From: Alphaproteobacteria bacterium
GTDB lineage: Bacteria; Pseudomonadota; Alphaproteobacteria; Micropepsales; Micropepsaceae
Assembly: GCA_947467345.1 (NCBI GenBank)
Contig: CANIHD010000001.1
Coordinates: forward strand, 124,001 to 188,000
DNA length: 64,000 nt
Direction: 5' to 3'
Position 1 is the first letter of the stretch. Each line of letters opens with the position of its first letter. Below are positions 34,995 to 44,660 of this stretch, piece after piece. The notes beneath the pieces are model-generated. The model was not told where the DNA came from and did no database searches. It worked only from the letters and a program-made list of their open reading frames with translations. The position numbers were made by a program, and so were the translations under genes.

Positions 34995-35720
34995 TCAATT
35001 GGCTTTCGCTGCCGGCGCGAGCGCTTCCGGCGACGGCCAATTCCACACGATATCGCCTTTCAGTTCGGCGGCGAGGAAGCGCGCATGCGCTTCGCGTTCG
35101 CCAGCGTCGAGACGATCTTCCAGCGGAATCGGCCTTGGCCGCGCTATACGCACGACGTTTTGCGCCAAATCCGCAACCCCGTCGCCGGGTGCCAATTCGA
35201 GCCTCGCCTGACGGCCGCCGACGAGTTCCAGATAGACCTCGGTGAGAAGATCGGTATCGATCAGCGCGCTATGTTTGGTGCGCGCCGACAGATCGATGCT
35301 GAACCGGCGGCAGAGCTCGTCCAGCGAATAACGTGAGCCTGGAAAGCGGCGTTTGGCGATCGCGATGGTGTCGATCGCGCGCGACAGCGGCAATAATGGT
35401 TTGCCGCAACGCGTGAATTCGGCATTGAGAAATTTAATATCGAATTCCGCGTTGTGGATGACCAGCGTCGAATCGCCGATAAAAGCCAGAAGCTCATCGA
35501 CAATAGCCGCAAAGAGCGGCGCTTCGGCGACCTTATCCAGCGTGATTCCATGAATCCGTATCGATTCTTCCGGAATGTCGCGTTCGGGATGGATCAGCGT
35601 ATGAAAAACCTTGCCGGTACGGACATGGTTTTCCATTTCGATGCAGCAGACTTCGATAATCCGATGGCCGGACGACGCATCAAGGCCGGTTGTTTCCGTA
35701 TCGAGGGCAATTTCCCGCAA
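34995..35720 (-). CDS. dnaQ: DNA polymerase III epsilon subunit
   Basis: A 241-residue 3'-5' proofreading exonuclease. DEDDh motifs are visible: REIALDTETTGLD (ExoI), VIHNAEFDIKFLN (ExoII), and KHSALIDTDLLTEVYLEL (ExoIII, His and Asp). The C-terminal tail beyond residue 190 is variable, as usual for the part that contacts the polymerase. It lies 3 bp after the aroE-coaE fusion and is part of the same leftward operon. Confidence 0.96.
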   Translation of the reverse strand: MREIALDTETTGLDASSGHRIIEVCCIEMENHVRTGKVFHTLIHPERDIPEESIRIHGITLDKVAEAPLFAAIVDELLAFIGDSTLVIHNAEFDIKFLNAEFTRCGKPLLPLSRAIDTIAIAKRRFPGSRYSLDELCRRFSIDLSARTKHSALIDTDLLTEVYLELVGGRQARLELAPGDGVADLAQNVVRIARPRPIPLEDRLDAGEREAHARFLAAELKGDIVWNWPSPEALAPAAKAN

Positions 35721-35723
35721 AAT

Positions 35724-37232
35724 CTATTTCCCTTTAGGCGCACGGTTTTTCGTTACGCGCTCGCGTAAATCTGACACGACGCGCTCGACCATAGCAGACG
35801 CGTGCGCGAGGCCTTCGCCGGTTTCAACAATATAGTCCGCTTTTGCACGCTTTTCAGCGTCGGGGGTTTGACGGGCTGCAATCGCCGCAAATTTCTCTTC
35901 CGTCATTCCAGACCGCGCCATCACCCGCTGGCGTTGGACTTCTCCTGGCGCGGAAGCGACGACGATCACATCGACCTCCTTCTCACTCTCCGTTTCGAAC
36001 AAAAGCGGAATATCGAGAACCACGATGTCGTGGCCCTCACCCAGCGCCCGCGCCAGGAACTCCTCCCGTTTGGCGCGCACCAAAGGATGGACGATCGCAT
36101 TCACAAGCTCGAAAGCCGATGGATCGGCGGTCAGATGTTTCGCCAAAGCCGCGCGGTCTACCGCCTCGCCCATCACGACATTTGGAAATGCCGCTCGCAG
36201 CGGATCCACAGCGGCACCCTTCGCGCCGTAGAGGTCATGCACAACATTGTCGGAATCATGAACGGGAATACCGAGACGTCCGAACATCTTACCGGTTTCG
36301 GTTTTGCCCATGCCGATGGAACCGGTGAGACAAACGACCAAGGGACGACGCGCGCCCATCTCTTTGTGCTTCGGCTTCGCCGACAGCGCGTCTTCCAGTT
36401 CGCTGCGCAAATCCGCAGTGACTTCGGGCAAAACGCCGAACCAGGCCGCAAATGCCGGCACGGCCTGATGCATCAGCATGCCCAGCCCATCCACAATCCT
36501 GTTGCCGCGCGCGCGGGCGCGCACCAGAAGATCGGTCTGCAGCGGGTTGTAGACAATATCCGCGACAATGGCGGATTTCGGCAGCGCGCCTAGCGGCAAG
36601 TCCAAGCGATCTTTGCCGGTCATGCCAAGCGCAGTGGTGTTGACCAGAAGATTGGCGCCTGAAAGCGCAAGATCCCGTTCGGTCCAATCGAGTGCCGAAA
36701 TATTTGCCTGTCCCGCGAATAATCCCGCCAGCGCTTCCGCGCGCGGCTTGGTGCGGTTGAGAATACGGATCTCTTTGACGCCCAAACGGATGAGCGCCAA
36801 CGCGATGGACCGCGCCGCGCCGCCGGCGCCCAGTACAACGGTGGGACCTTTGCGGATGGCAGTGGCACCGACGCTTTGCTCCAGATGCGCGGCGAAACCG
36901 CGGACATCGGTGTTGTGTCCGTGAACAACGCCGTCCCGGAACACCAGCATATTGACCGCGCCCGTCGCCTTGGCGTCTTCGTCTAGAACCGAGGATAGCG
37001 CGAAGGCGGCTTCCTTATGCGGCACAGTGACATTGGCGCCGACAAAACCCATCAGTGGCAAAATCCCGATCACCTTGCCGAAATCCTCCGGCTTCACGGG
37101 AAGCGCTACGTAGGCGCCCGCTATCTCGTGTTGCCGCAGCCAATGCCCATGAAGGATGGGCGACATGGATTGGCGGACCGGCCAACCGATGACGCACGCC
37201 AATTTGACCCCGGAGGAGACCGGCTCGCTCAT
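35724..37232 (-). CDS. Fused shikimate dehydrogenase and dephospho-CoA kinase
   Basis: A 502-residue single frame carrying two complete enzymes. Residues 1-285 are AroE: VIGWPVRQSMSPILHG, NVTVPHKEAA (catalytic Lys), GHNTD, and the NADP-binding VVLGAGGAARSIALAL. After a short linker, KPKHKEMGARR, residues 296-495 are CoaE: P-loop TGSIGMGKTETG at about 303-314, HDSDNVVHDLYG and VLDIPLLFET. The two genes are adjacent but separate in Caulobacter. The internal ATG at 36359 has a poor ribosome site (AAAGAG directly abutting), so fusion is the simplest reading. The gene overlaps maf by 4 bp. Confidence 0.92.
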   Translation of the reverse strand: MSEPVSSGVKLACVIGWPVRQSMSPILHGHWLRQHEIAGAYVALPVKPEDFGKVIGILPLMGFVGANVTVPHKEAAFALSSVLDEDAKATGAVNMLVFRDGVVHGHNTDVRGFAAHLEQSVGATAIRKGPTVVLGAGGAARSIALALIRLGVKEIRILNRTKPRAEALAGLFAGQANISALDWTERDLALSGANLLVNTTALGMTGKDRLDLPLGALPKSAIVADIVYNPLQTDLLVRARARGNRIVDGLGMLMHQAVPAFAAWFGVLPEVTADLRSELEDALSAKPKHKEMGARRPLVVCLTGSIGMGKTETGKMFGRLGIPVHDSDNVVHDLYGAKGAAVDPLRAAFPNVVMGEAVDRAALAKHLTADPSAFELVNAIVHPLVRAKREEFLARALGEGHDIVVLDIPLLFETESEKEVDVIVVASAPGEVQRQRVMARSGMTEEKFAAIAARQTPDAEKRAKADYIVETGEGLAHASAMVERVVSDLRERVTKNRAPKGK

Positions 37233-37828
37233 GGTTTCGTTACGCCTTCGGCACGCAACGCTTCCAGGACCGGCAATAGCGGCATGCCGCGAACGACGAA
37301 TTGATCGCCTCTAACCTCGGAAAAAAGCTGCACGCCCATCGCTTCGATCCGATAGCAACCGACCGAGCCGAGAATATGCTCGCCCTCGACGGCAAGATAT
37401 TGCTCGAGAAATTCTTCGGAAAAACTGCGCATGGTCATGTAGGCGTTCTCGGTGGCGCGCCAGATCGCAGCCCCGTCCCGCGCCAGCACGGCCGCGCTGA
37501 TAAGCCGATGCGATTTGCCGCGCAAGGCGCGCAAGGTTTCGCGCGCGCCGTGCATGTCCACAGCCTTGGTGAAAAGCCGTCCTTCGCATTCGAGGATTTG
37601 ATCGGAGCCTAGGACCACCGCACCTGGGATATTGGCCGACATCGCGACAGCCTTCAATTCCGCCAACGCCGCCGCGATGGCTTCCGGCGTTGCGCTCTGG
37701 GCACGCAATTTCTCTTTGGTCGCGGCTTCATCAACATTCGGCACGATCTTTTCAAACCGAATTTCGGCTCCCGCAAGCATTGCCTGCCGGCTGGCACTGC
37801 CTGATGCGAGGATGAAGCGCGTAGTCAC
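37229..37828 (-). CDS. maf: Maf-family nucleotide pyrophosphatase
   Basis: A 199-residue protein. Motifs are FILASGSASRQAML at the start, LGSDQILECEGRLFTKA, and YLAVEGEHILGSVGCYRIEAMGVQLFSEVRGD. Maf proteins hydrolyse modified or canonical nucleoside triphosphates and affect septation when overproduced. The gene sits between ppsR, 6 bp upstream, and aroE-coaE, with a 4 bp overlap, in the conserved origin-proximal operon. Confidence 0.94.
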   Translation of the reverse strand: MTTRFILASGSASRQAMLAGAEIRFEKIVPNVDEAATKEKLRAQSATPEAIAAALAELKAVAMSANIPGAVVLGSDQILECEGRLFTKAVDMHGARETLRALRGKSHRLISAAVLARDGAAIWRATENAYMTMRSFSEEFLEQYLAVEGEHILGSVGCYRIEAMGVQLFSEVRGDQFVVRGMPLLPVLEALRAEGVTKP

Positions 37829-37834
37829 CTGGCG

Positions 37835-38668
37835 CTACACCAGCTCGCCAGCGGCGCGAAGGGCCCGCTCCGCCAAAAGATTGAGCACTGTGGCGGCCGT
37901 CTCTTCGATCGAGCGCCGCGAAACATCAAGCGAGGGCCAATCGTGCCGCTCATAAAGCTTGCGCGCACTCGCAATCTCCGCGCGAATGGCTTCTTCGTCA
38001 ACATAGTCCGAACTCTTGGTTTCCCCCATAGTGACAAGTCGGTTCCGGCGCACTTGCAGCAAACGCTCAGGCGAAGCCCACAATCCGACAATCAGCGGTT
38101 TGGTGGCGGAGAAAAGCGCAGGGGGAAGTTCGACGCCGGGAACGAACGGAACATTCGCCGCGCGCACGCCGCGAATCGCGAGGTAGACGCAAGTCGGCGT
38201 TTTCGATGTGCGGCTGGGCCCGACCAACACAACATCTGCGGAGGTAACATAGTCGCTGTTCTGCCCGTCATCCTGATGGATGGCGAAGTTCACCGCTTCC
38301 ACCCGCTCCATGTAACGTGAATCCACTTGATGCTGTCCGCCCGGACGATGGCTTTCCTCAGCGCCGAGATATTTGCCCAGCACTTCGACCGCACGATCCA
38401 GTATGGAGACACACGGACAGCCGATGCGCGCGCATTCCGATTCCAGCGTTTCGCGCAATGCGGTGTTCACCAGCGTGAAGAACACAACACCTGGATGCGC
38501 CTCGATCTGTTCTACAGCGCGCGTCAGTTGGCGCTTGTTTCGTACCAACGCGTAAATATGCTCGCGTGCCTCGATATCCTCGAACTGCGCGCTTACCGCG
38601 CGTGCAACCGTGTTGAGGGTTTCGCCGGTGGCGTCCGAAACTAGGTGCAAATGATACTGCCGAGACAT
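37835..38668 (-). CDS. ppsR: Pyruvate, water/phosphate dikinase regulatory protein
   Basis: A 277-residue bifunctional kinase/phosphotransferase family protein (DUF299) that switches PEP synthase or pyruvate phosphate dikinase on and off. Motifs include YHLHLVSDATGETLNTVARA at the N-terminus, the P-loop-like VLVGPSRTSKTPTCVYLAIRG, and HDWPSLDVSRRSIEETAA. The start at 38668 follows a GGATGGA site. In Caulobacter and Rickettsia the gene beside the origin opposite hemE (RP001 type) is believed to be this family. It reads away from the presumed origin. Confidence 0.93.
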   Translation of the reverse strand: MSRQYHLHLVSDATGETLNTVARAVSAQFEDIEAREHIYALVRNKRQLTRAVEQIEAHPGVVFFTLVNTALRETLESECARIGCPCVSILDRAVEVLGKYLGAEESHRPGGQHQVDSRYMERVEAVNFAIHQDDGQNSDYVTSADVVLVGPSRTSKTPTCVYLAIRGVRAANVPFVPGVELPPALFSATKPLIVGLWASPERLLQVRRNRLVTMGETKSSDYVDEEAIRAEIASARKLYERHDWPSLDVSRRSIEETAATVLNLLAERALRAAGELV

Positions 38669-38882
38669 GATTCCATCCCAAATTCGTCCACAACCGACGG
38701 CAAACCCTAACCCCTTTCGGTATAAGCATGCATCACGGATTTCCTTATCCCCAGGCCCGGTCAGGGACCCGGACTTGCACAAGTCGCTGCGACAGGCGTA
38801 TTCCAGCGCCCGCCAGACAAGTTTTCCACATTTCCCCCCGGCAACAGCATCACCATCAAAGAATCTTAGAGTCTCATTGACT
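38669..38882. other. Putative chromosomal replication origin (oriC)
   Basis: This is the 214 bp gap between divergent ppsR and hemE, the conserved origin position in Caulobacter and Rickettsia. DnaA-box-like sequences are TTATCCCCA (38745-38753) and TTTTCCACA (38822-38830), each one mismatch from TTATCCACA, and TCGTCCACA (38684-38692, two mismatches). Four GANTC sites lie at 38669, 38861, 38869 and 38885 (the last just inside hemE). The right end (38855-38900) is AT-richer and could unwind. Genes to the left run leftward and genes to the right run rightward. No perfect DnaA box or clear CtrA pair (TTAA-N7-TTAA) was found. Confidence 0.72.
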
Positions 38883-39926
38883 ATGAGTCTGAACGTTAAA
38901 ACCAGTTCTATGATTTCGATCTTGGAAGGTAGCAGTGTGTCGCCACCCCCCCTGTGGTTGATGCGCCAAGCTGGCCGCTATCTGCCGGAGTACCAGGCAA
39001 CGCGTCGCCGCGCCGGATCGTTCTGGACCATGTGCATGACGCCGCAACTTGCGGTCGAGGTCACGCTGCAGCCGATAACGCGTTTCGATCTCGATGCCGC
39101 GATCCTTTTTTCGGATATTTTGGTAGTGCCCTTTGCGCTCGGGCAGAATGTGACATTCGAAGACGGCATTGGTCCGCGTCTTGCTTCCTTTCCAGGCGTT
39201 GATGGCTTGGAACGCAATCGTGATGCTTGGGCTAAAAAACTCGCACCCGTTTATGAAGCGATGGCAACGACACGCGCCACGCTTGCGCCGACTAAGGCGA
39301 TGATTGGTTTCGCCGGGGCGCCGTGGACTCTTGCCGCCTATATGCTGGAGGGTCAGGGTTCGCCTGATCAGCGGAAGGCGAAGTTATTTGGCTATCGCAC
39401 GCCGGAAGAATTCGCGAAGTTGCTCGATGTGCTCGCCGAAGCGGTGGCCTGGCACCTTATCCAGCAAATCGATGCCGGTGCCGATGTCGTGCAGATTTTC
39501 GATTCCTGGGCCGGCGGCTTAACCGATGCGCAATTCCGCGCCTGGAGTGTCGAACCGACAAAGCGGATTGTCGCAATGGTGAAAACCGAACGGCCGGGCG
39601 CGCGCATTATCGGTTTTCCGCGCGCCACATCGCAGGAAGGCTACACCGCCTATTTGGAAACAGGCGTTGATGCGATCGGAATTGATACCGCGACGTCGAT
39701 CGGATGGGCGGCAAAGACGCTGACCCCTCGCGTTGCGGTGCAGGGCAATCTCGATCCTATCGCATTGATTGCGGGCGGTGACGCGCTGGACAGAGCTGTG
39801 GATACGATCCTTGAGCAAACCAAGGGCGCCCGGTTTATTTTCAATCTTGGCCACGGTGTGCTTCCTGAAACGCCGCCTGAAAATGTCGCCCGCGTGGTTG
39901 CGCGCTTACGCGGAGAACGTCCGTGA
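38883..39926 (+). CDS. hemE: Uroporphyrinogen decarboxylase
   Basis: A 347-residue haem-pathway enzyme that converts uroporphyrinogen III to coproporphyrinogen III. Motifs are PPLWLMRQAGRYLPEYQ at the N-terminus, FSDILVVPFALGQ, GFAGAPWTLAAYMLEG, QIFDSWAGGL and FNLGHGVLPETPPENV. The ATG at 38883 is used; another ATG at 38910 is possible, and neither has a strong ribosome site. hemE flanks the origin and overlaps hemH by 4 bp. Confidence 0.96.
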   Translation: MSLNVKTSSMISILEGSSVSPPPLWLMRQAGRYLPEYQATRRRAGSFWTMCMTPQLAVEVTLQPITRFDLDAAILFSDILVVPFALGQNVTFEDGIGPRLASFPGVDGLERNRDAWAKKLAPVYEAMATTRATLAPTKAMIGFAGAPWTLAAYMLEGQGSPDQRKAKLFGYRTPEEFAKLLDVLAEAVAWHLIQQIDAGADVVQIFDSWAGGLTDAQFRAWSVEPTKRIVAMVKTERPGARIIGFPRATSQEGYTAYLETGVDAIGIDTATSIGWAAKTLTPRVAVQGNLDPIALIAGGDALDRAVDTILEQTKGARFIFNLGHGVLPETPPENVARVVARLRGERP

Positions 39927-40945
39927 AGCTTGCGGTTGTTCTGTTCAACCTTGGTGGCCCCGACAGTCTCGAGGCGGTTGAGCCGTTCCTGACCAATCTG
40001 TTTTCGGACCCTGCCATCATTAAGGTGCCGAATTTCATTCGTTATGCGCTGGCGCGGCTGATTGCGAAGCGCCGCGGCCAGATCGCACGAAACATCTATG
40101 CGCAAATGGGCGGCCGTTCGCCTATCGTTCCGGAAACCGAGATGCAGGCGCGGGCATTGGAAGCAGCCTTGGCCGCGCGTGGCGTGAATGCGAAATGTTT
40201 TATTGCGATGCGCTACTGGAATCCGCTGACCATGGAAGCGGCCAAAGCCGTGAAGGAATGGGCGCCCGACCAGATCGTGCTGCTGCCGCTCTATCCGCAA
40301 TATTCGACAACGACCACGGCCTCGTCGCGGAGCGAATGGGAACGCTGCGTGAAAGCGCTGCGCATGGACATCCGGCAAAACGCGATTTGTTGCTATCCCA
40401 CTGAAGAGGGATTTCTAGAAGCGGTTGCCGAGGGCGTGCGCGAGGCCGGCGCCGCCATGAAGCCGGGCCTCTCTTATCGCGTTTTATTTTCCGCGCATGG
40501 TCTGCCCAAGCGGATTGTCGATGCCGGCGATCCCTACCAGATGCATGTCGAACAGACAGTGGCCGGCGTTCTGAAACGTCTTAAGATGCCCGACCTCGAT
40601 TGGAGCATCTGCTATCAGAGCCGAGTCGGGCCGCTGGAATGGATCGGTCCCGCCACTGACGCCGAGGTGAAGCGGGCCGGCGCAGACCGCAAAGGTCTGA
40701 TTGTTGTGCCGGTTGCCTTTGTTTCAGAACATTCAGAAACCAAGGTTGAACTCGACATCGAATATGCCCATCTGGCGAAGCAATCGGGCGTGCCGGATTA
40801 TATTCGCGTGCGGACGGTGCGCAGTTCACCCAAATTCATTCAGGGGCTGACGGGCCTTACCATTGCGGCAATGAACGCGTCGCGTTCGGTTACCTGCACG
40901 GCAGGCCGCGTCTGTCCGCCGGATCGTGTGTGCGGGCATGGCTGA
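39923..40945 (+). CDS. hemH: Ferrochelatase
   Basis: A 340-residue enzyme inserting Fe2+ into protoporphyrin IX, the last step of haem synthesis. Text includes VVLFNLGGPDSLEAVEPFLTNLF, PLYPQYSTTTTASS, the catalytic His in FSAHGLPKRIVDAGDPY, CYQSRVGPLEWIGP and SEHSETKVELDIEY. It ends with a cysteine-containing tail ([16 protein letters not shown]) that could be a metal or Fe-S site, as seen in some ferrochelatases. It overlaps hemE by 4 bp and hemJ by 8 bp. Confidence 0.96.
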   Translation: MKLAVVLFNLGGPDSLEAVEPFLTNLFSDPAIIKVPNFIRYALARLIAKRRGQIARNIYAQMGGRSPIVPETEMQARALEAALAARGVNAKCFIAMRYWNPLTMEAAKAVKEWAPDQIVLLPLYPQYSTTTTASSRSEWERCVKALRMDIRQNAICCYPTEEGFLEAVAEGVREAGAAMKPGLSYRVLFSAHGLPKRIVDAGDPYQMHVEQTVAGVLKRLKMPDLDWSICYQSRVGPLEWIGPATDAEVKRAGADRKGLIVVPVAFVSEHSETKVELDIEYAHLAKQSGVPDYIRVRTVRSSPKFIQGLTGLTIAAMNASRSVTCTAGRVCPPDRVCGHG

Positions 40946-41369
40946 GTATTATCTCTGGATCAAAGCCTTCCACATCATGGCGGTGATCGCATGGATGGCG
41001 GCGCTTCTCTATTTGCCGCGGCTTTTCGTTTATCACACGGAAACCATACCGGGATCGGCGGAGTCCGAACGTTTCAAGATCATGGAGCGCCGATTGCTGC
41101 GGGGCATCATGACCCCGGCCATGCTGGCGGCGTGGATTCTCGGTCTTACCCTGATCTTTACCGGACCCTACGGGACCGCCGGCTGGCTTCACGCCAAACT
41201 TGCCTTTGTTTTGGGCTTGAGCGGCATGCACGGAATTTTCGCCAAATTCACGAAGGATTTCGCTAGCGATGCGAATAAGCATTCGCAACGCTTCTATCGT
41301 TTGCTAAATGAAGTACCCGCCCTTCTGATGGTGGCGATCGTCATCCTCGCGGTCGTCAAGCCTTTTTAG
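40938..41369 (+). CDS. hemJ: Protoporphyrinogen oxidase HemJ
   Basis: A 143-residue membrane protein with about four helices. Text matches Hem[34 protein letters not shown], with the essential His near residue 11, then [19 protein letters not shown] and [17 protein letters not shown]. HemJ oxidises protoporphyrinogen IX in many bacteria lacking HemG or HemY. The start at 40938 overlaps the hemH stop. With hemE and hemH it forms a complete late-haem operon. Confidence 0.94.
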   Translation: MAEYYLWIKAFHIMAVIAWMAALLYLPRLFVYHTETIPGSAESERFKIMERRLLRGIMTPAMLAAWILGLTLIFTGPYGTAGWLHAKLAFVLGLSGMHGIFAKFTKDFASDANKHSQRFYRLLNEVPALLMVAIVILAVVKPF

Positions 41370-41451
41370 GTGCGGCCGCAACCCTTCGACGGCTCTTTGC
41401 CGGTCCGGAACGAAGGGATTTCCAATCACCCCAAAACACGTTAGAAGTCCA

Positions 41452-42944
<1,493 letters not shown>

Positions 42945-42945
<1 letters not shown>

Positions 42946-42972
42946 GTTTTGGCCGCCGCCGCGGCCAAAACT
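42945..42972. terminator. Strong hairpin after rho
   Basis: A perfect 12 bp stem with arms AGTTTTGGCCGC and GCGGCCAAAACT and loop CGCC begins at the last base of the rho stop codon. The A/T-ended arms give a T-run or A-run on either strand, so it may terminate both rho and the opposing toxin-antitoxin remnant. Confidence 0.75.
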
Positions 42973-42981
42973 GCGCCGCGA

Positions 42982-43098
42982 CTACGCCAGTTTCAGGCCG
43001 CAATGTTTCGCGAAGTGCCGGAAATCTGACTCCCGTGTGATCAATGACACGTCATGGTCGATGCATGATTGCGCGATGAGTGCGTCGGGGGCGTTCAT
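42982..43098 (-). pseudogene. vapC-like PIN toxin, C-terminal remnant
   Basis: A 38-codon frame starting with ATG overlapping the antitoxin stop. It reads MNAPDALIAQSCIDHDVSL, then ITRESDFRHFAKHCGLKLA and a stop. This is the C-terminal end of a PIN-domain toxin (the ADALIA...LITRxxDF pattern). The N-terminal part with the first catalytic acidic residues, usually about 90 residues, is missing. An internal deletion seems to have joined the toxin start to its tail. No toxin activity is expected. Confidence 0.72.
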
Positions 43099-43301
43099 TC
43101 GCGATCGTGGCGAAGCTCATCCAGGGTCATCGAAAATCTGACTTTGCCGCGCAGCTTTCGTGCTTCCGCTTCCGCGCCGACGGAAACGAGCCCTTTAAGA
43201 CCCTCGCGCACTGTCTCGGTTACACCCTCGCCGGTGAAGGCCTGCGCTTTTTCGAGCAGTTTCTTCGGCACCTGGACCGTGATTTTTCGCAGTTCGCCCA
43301 T
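43095..43301 (-). CDS. VapB-like antitoxin
   Basis: A 68-residue protein beginning MGELRKITVQVPKKLLEKAQ, a ribbon-helix-helix type DNA-binding N-terminus. It is followed by TGEGVTETVREGLKGL and a C-terminal toxin-binding-type tail ending LDELRHDRE. AGGA lies 8 bp before the ATG at 43301. The stop overlaps the ATG of the toxin remnant (GAATGA), as in intact vapBC operons. With the toxin deleted, the antitoxin is an orphan that might still repress its promoter. Confidence 0.8.
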   Translation of the reverse strand: MGELRKITVQVPKKLLEKAQAFTGEGVTETVREGLKGLVSVGAEAEARKLRGKVRFSMTLDELRHDRE

Positions 43302-43327
43302 GCCAGCAGTCCTGTCTTTTTTCGTCT

Positions 43328-43852
43328 TCAATGCTGAGATTCGCCGGCCTTCTCCGCCAGATAATCCATAAAGGCGAGCAGCACGCCTGAGACCACGAAG
43401 GTCAGGTGGATCGCGATCAGCAGAATGATGTGCTCTTGGGTGTAATCGTCGATCGCCATGAATGCCTTCAGAAGATGGATGGCGGAAATGGCGACGATGG
43501 AGGCCACCAGCTTGAGCTTCATGGCTGAGAAATCGATCTTGCCCATCCATTCGGGGCGGTCGGGGTGGCCTTCGGTTTCAAGCTTGGAGACGAAATTTTC
43601 GTACCCGGCGAAAATCACCATGACGAGGAGATTGGCCGCGAGTGAGAGGTCGATCAGGGTGAGGACCCAGAGGATGACCCCGGTTTCGTCGAGCGTGAAG
43701 ATCAGCGGTAGCTCGTTGAAAATGTCGTGAACAAACACGATCATGAGCACGATCAACGCCAGCACCAGCCCGAGATAAAACGGCGCCATCACCCAGCGGC
43801 TGGCAAACAGGAAGCTTTCGAGGGCCCGCTCCAGCTTTTTCGATTTACTCAT
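43328..43852 (-). CDS. UPF0114/YqhA family membrane protein
   Basis: A 174-residue inner-membrane protein with about four helices (residues 20-42, 58-80, 110-130, 140-160). Text such as FLFASRWVMAPFYLGL, VLTLIDLSLAANLLVMVIFAGYENFVS and KLKLVASIVAISAIHLLKAFM matches the TIGR00645/YqhA family. Function is unknown. It lies in the block of opposite-strand genes between rho and mnmE. Confidence 0.88.
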   Translation of the reverse strand: MSKSKKLERALESFLFASRWVMAPFYLGLVLALIVLMIVFVHDIFNELPLIFTLDETGVILWVLTLIDLSLAANLLVMVIFAGYENFVSKLETEGHPDRPEWMGKIDFSAMKLKLVASIVAISAIHLLKAFMAIDDYTQEHIILLIAIHLTFVVSGVLLAFMDYLAEKAGESQH

Positions 43853-43943
43853 GTCGTTAACTTCTCCGGTGAGACGGCAACGCTCCGCTACTGGCGGTGC
43901 TCCTATCGTGCGTGTTTGGTGAAATCAAATGGGACGGCGCAAT

Positions 43944-44660
43944 TCACGGCGATCGCGGATCGACGATCCGGCCCGAAATCATGACGCGCCAGCCTTTGAG
44001 CGCAAAATATCCGGCCATCGCGCCTCCGATCACCAAATCGGGAATGTTCGAGAGCGTGAGGGCAACCAGCGCGCCGGCCGCAACGACGGCGACATTGCTG
44101 ACGGCATCCGAGGTGGAAAGTTTCCACACCGCGGCCAAAGTGGAGGCGGCGTTCCGTTGGCGTAAGACGATGGCGCTGCAGGTCAGGCTGGCGCCCGGCG
44201 CCAGGAGGCCCAGGAGCATCATGGTGGCCGGGCGCGGCGCGCTGCCGATATAGACGCGGCGGACGACGGCAGCGAGCACAGCAGCGCCCAGAAGCAGCAT
44301 GACGAAGCCTTGTAGCCGGATCACCAATGGGCTGCGGGTGAATTTTCCCGTGAGCGTCCACGAGATGATCGTGGCGCTGGCCGAGTGGTTCACGAAAATC
44401 AGCGCGTCGGCGAGCATCGCGGTGGAGCCTGCGCGCATCGACAGCACGCCTTGGATGCAACCCATGAACCCGGTGATGATGGCGATGAAGGCCAATGCGG
44501 CACGTTGATCATCGACCAAGGGAAGCGGCCTCTTTCGGAGACGGCGCCCAAAGGCGGCGCCTATTGCGAGTGCCGCGAACCGAAACTTGGTGGTCAGAGC
44601 CCTGAGTTCAGGGAATGAGCACCGTGGCTCCCGTGGTCGCGCGGGCCTGCAATGCTTCAT
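43944..44660 (-). CDS. CDF-like cation transporter with altered metal sites
   Basis: A protein of up to 238 residues with about five or six membrane segments, whose layout matches cation diffusion facilitators. MLADALIFVNHSAS occupies the position of the usual ADALHNLSD, and STSDAVSN that of the usual HxxxD motif. Normally these motifs hold the His/Asp zinc ligands; here the first keeps one Asp and the second keeps one Asp. Transport activity is therefore doubtful, and a different ion or a regulatory role is possible. The start is uncertain: 44660 overlaps the upstream quinone reductase gene by 53 bp, and an in-frame CTG lies further downstream. Confidence 0.55.
   Translation of the reverse strand: MKHCRPARPREPRCSFPELRALTTKFRFAALAIGAAFGRRLRKRPLPLVDDQRAALAFIAIITGFMGCIQGVLSMRAGSTAMLADALIFVNHSASATIISWTLTGKFTRSPLVIRLQGFVMLLLGAAVLAAVVRRVYIGSAPRPATMMLLGLLAPGASLTCSAIVLRQRNAASTLAAVWKLSTSDAVSNVAVVAAGALVALTLSNIPDLVIGGAMAGYFALKGWRVMISGRIVDPRSP

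Noticed and set aside
36357-36359. Separate coaE gene starting at the internal ATG
   Set aside because: There is no stop before it, the frame is continuous from aroE, and only AAAGAG abuts the ATG, too close for a normal ribosome site.
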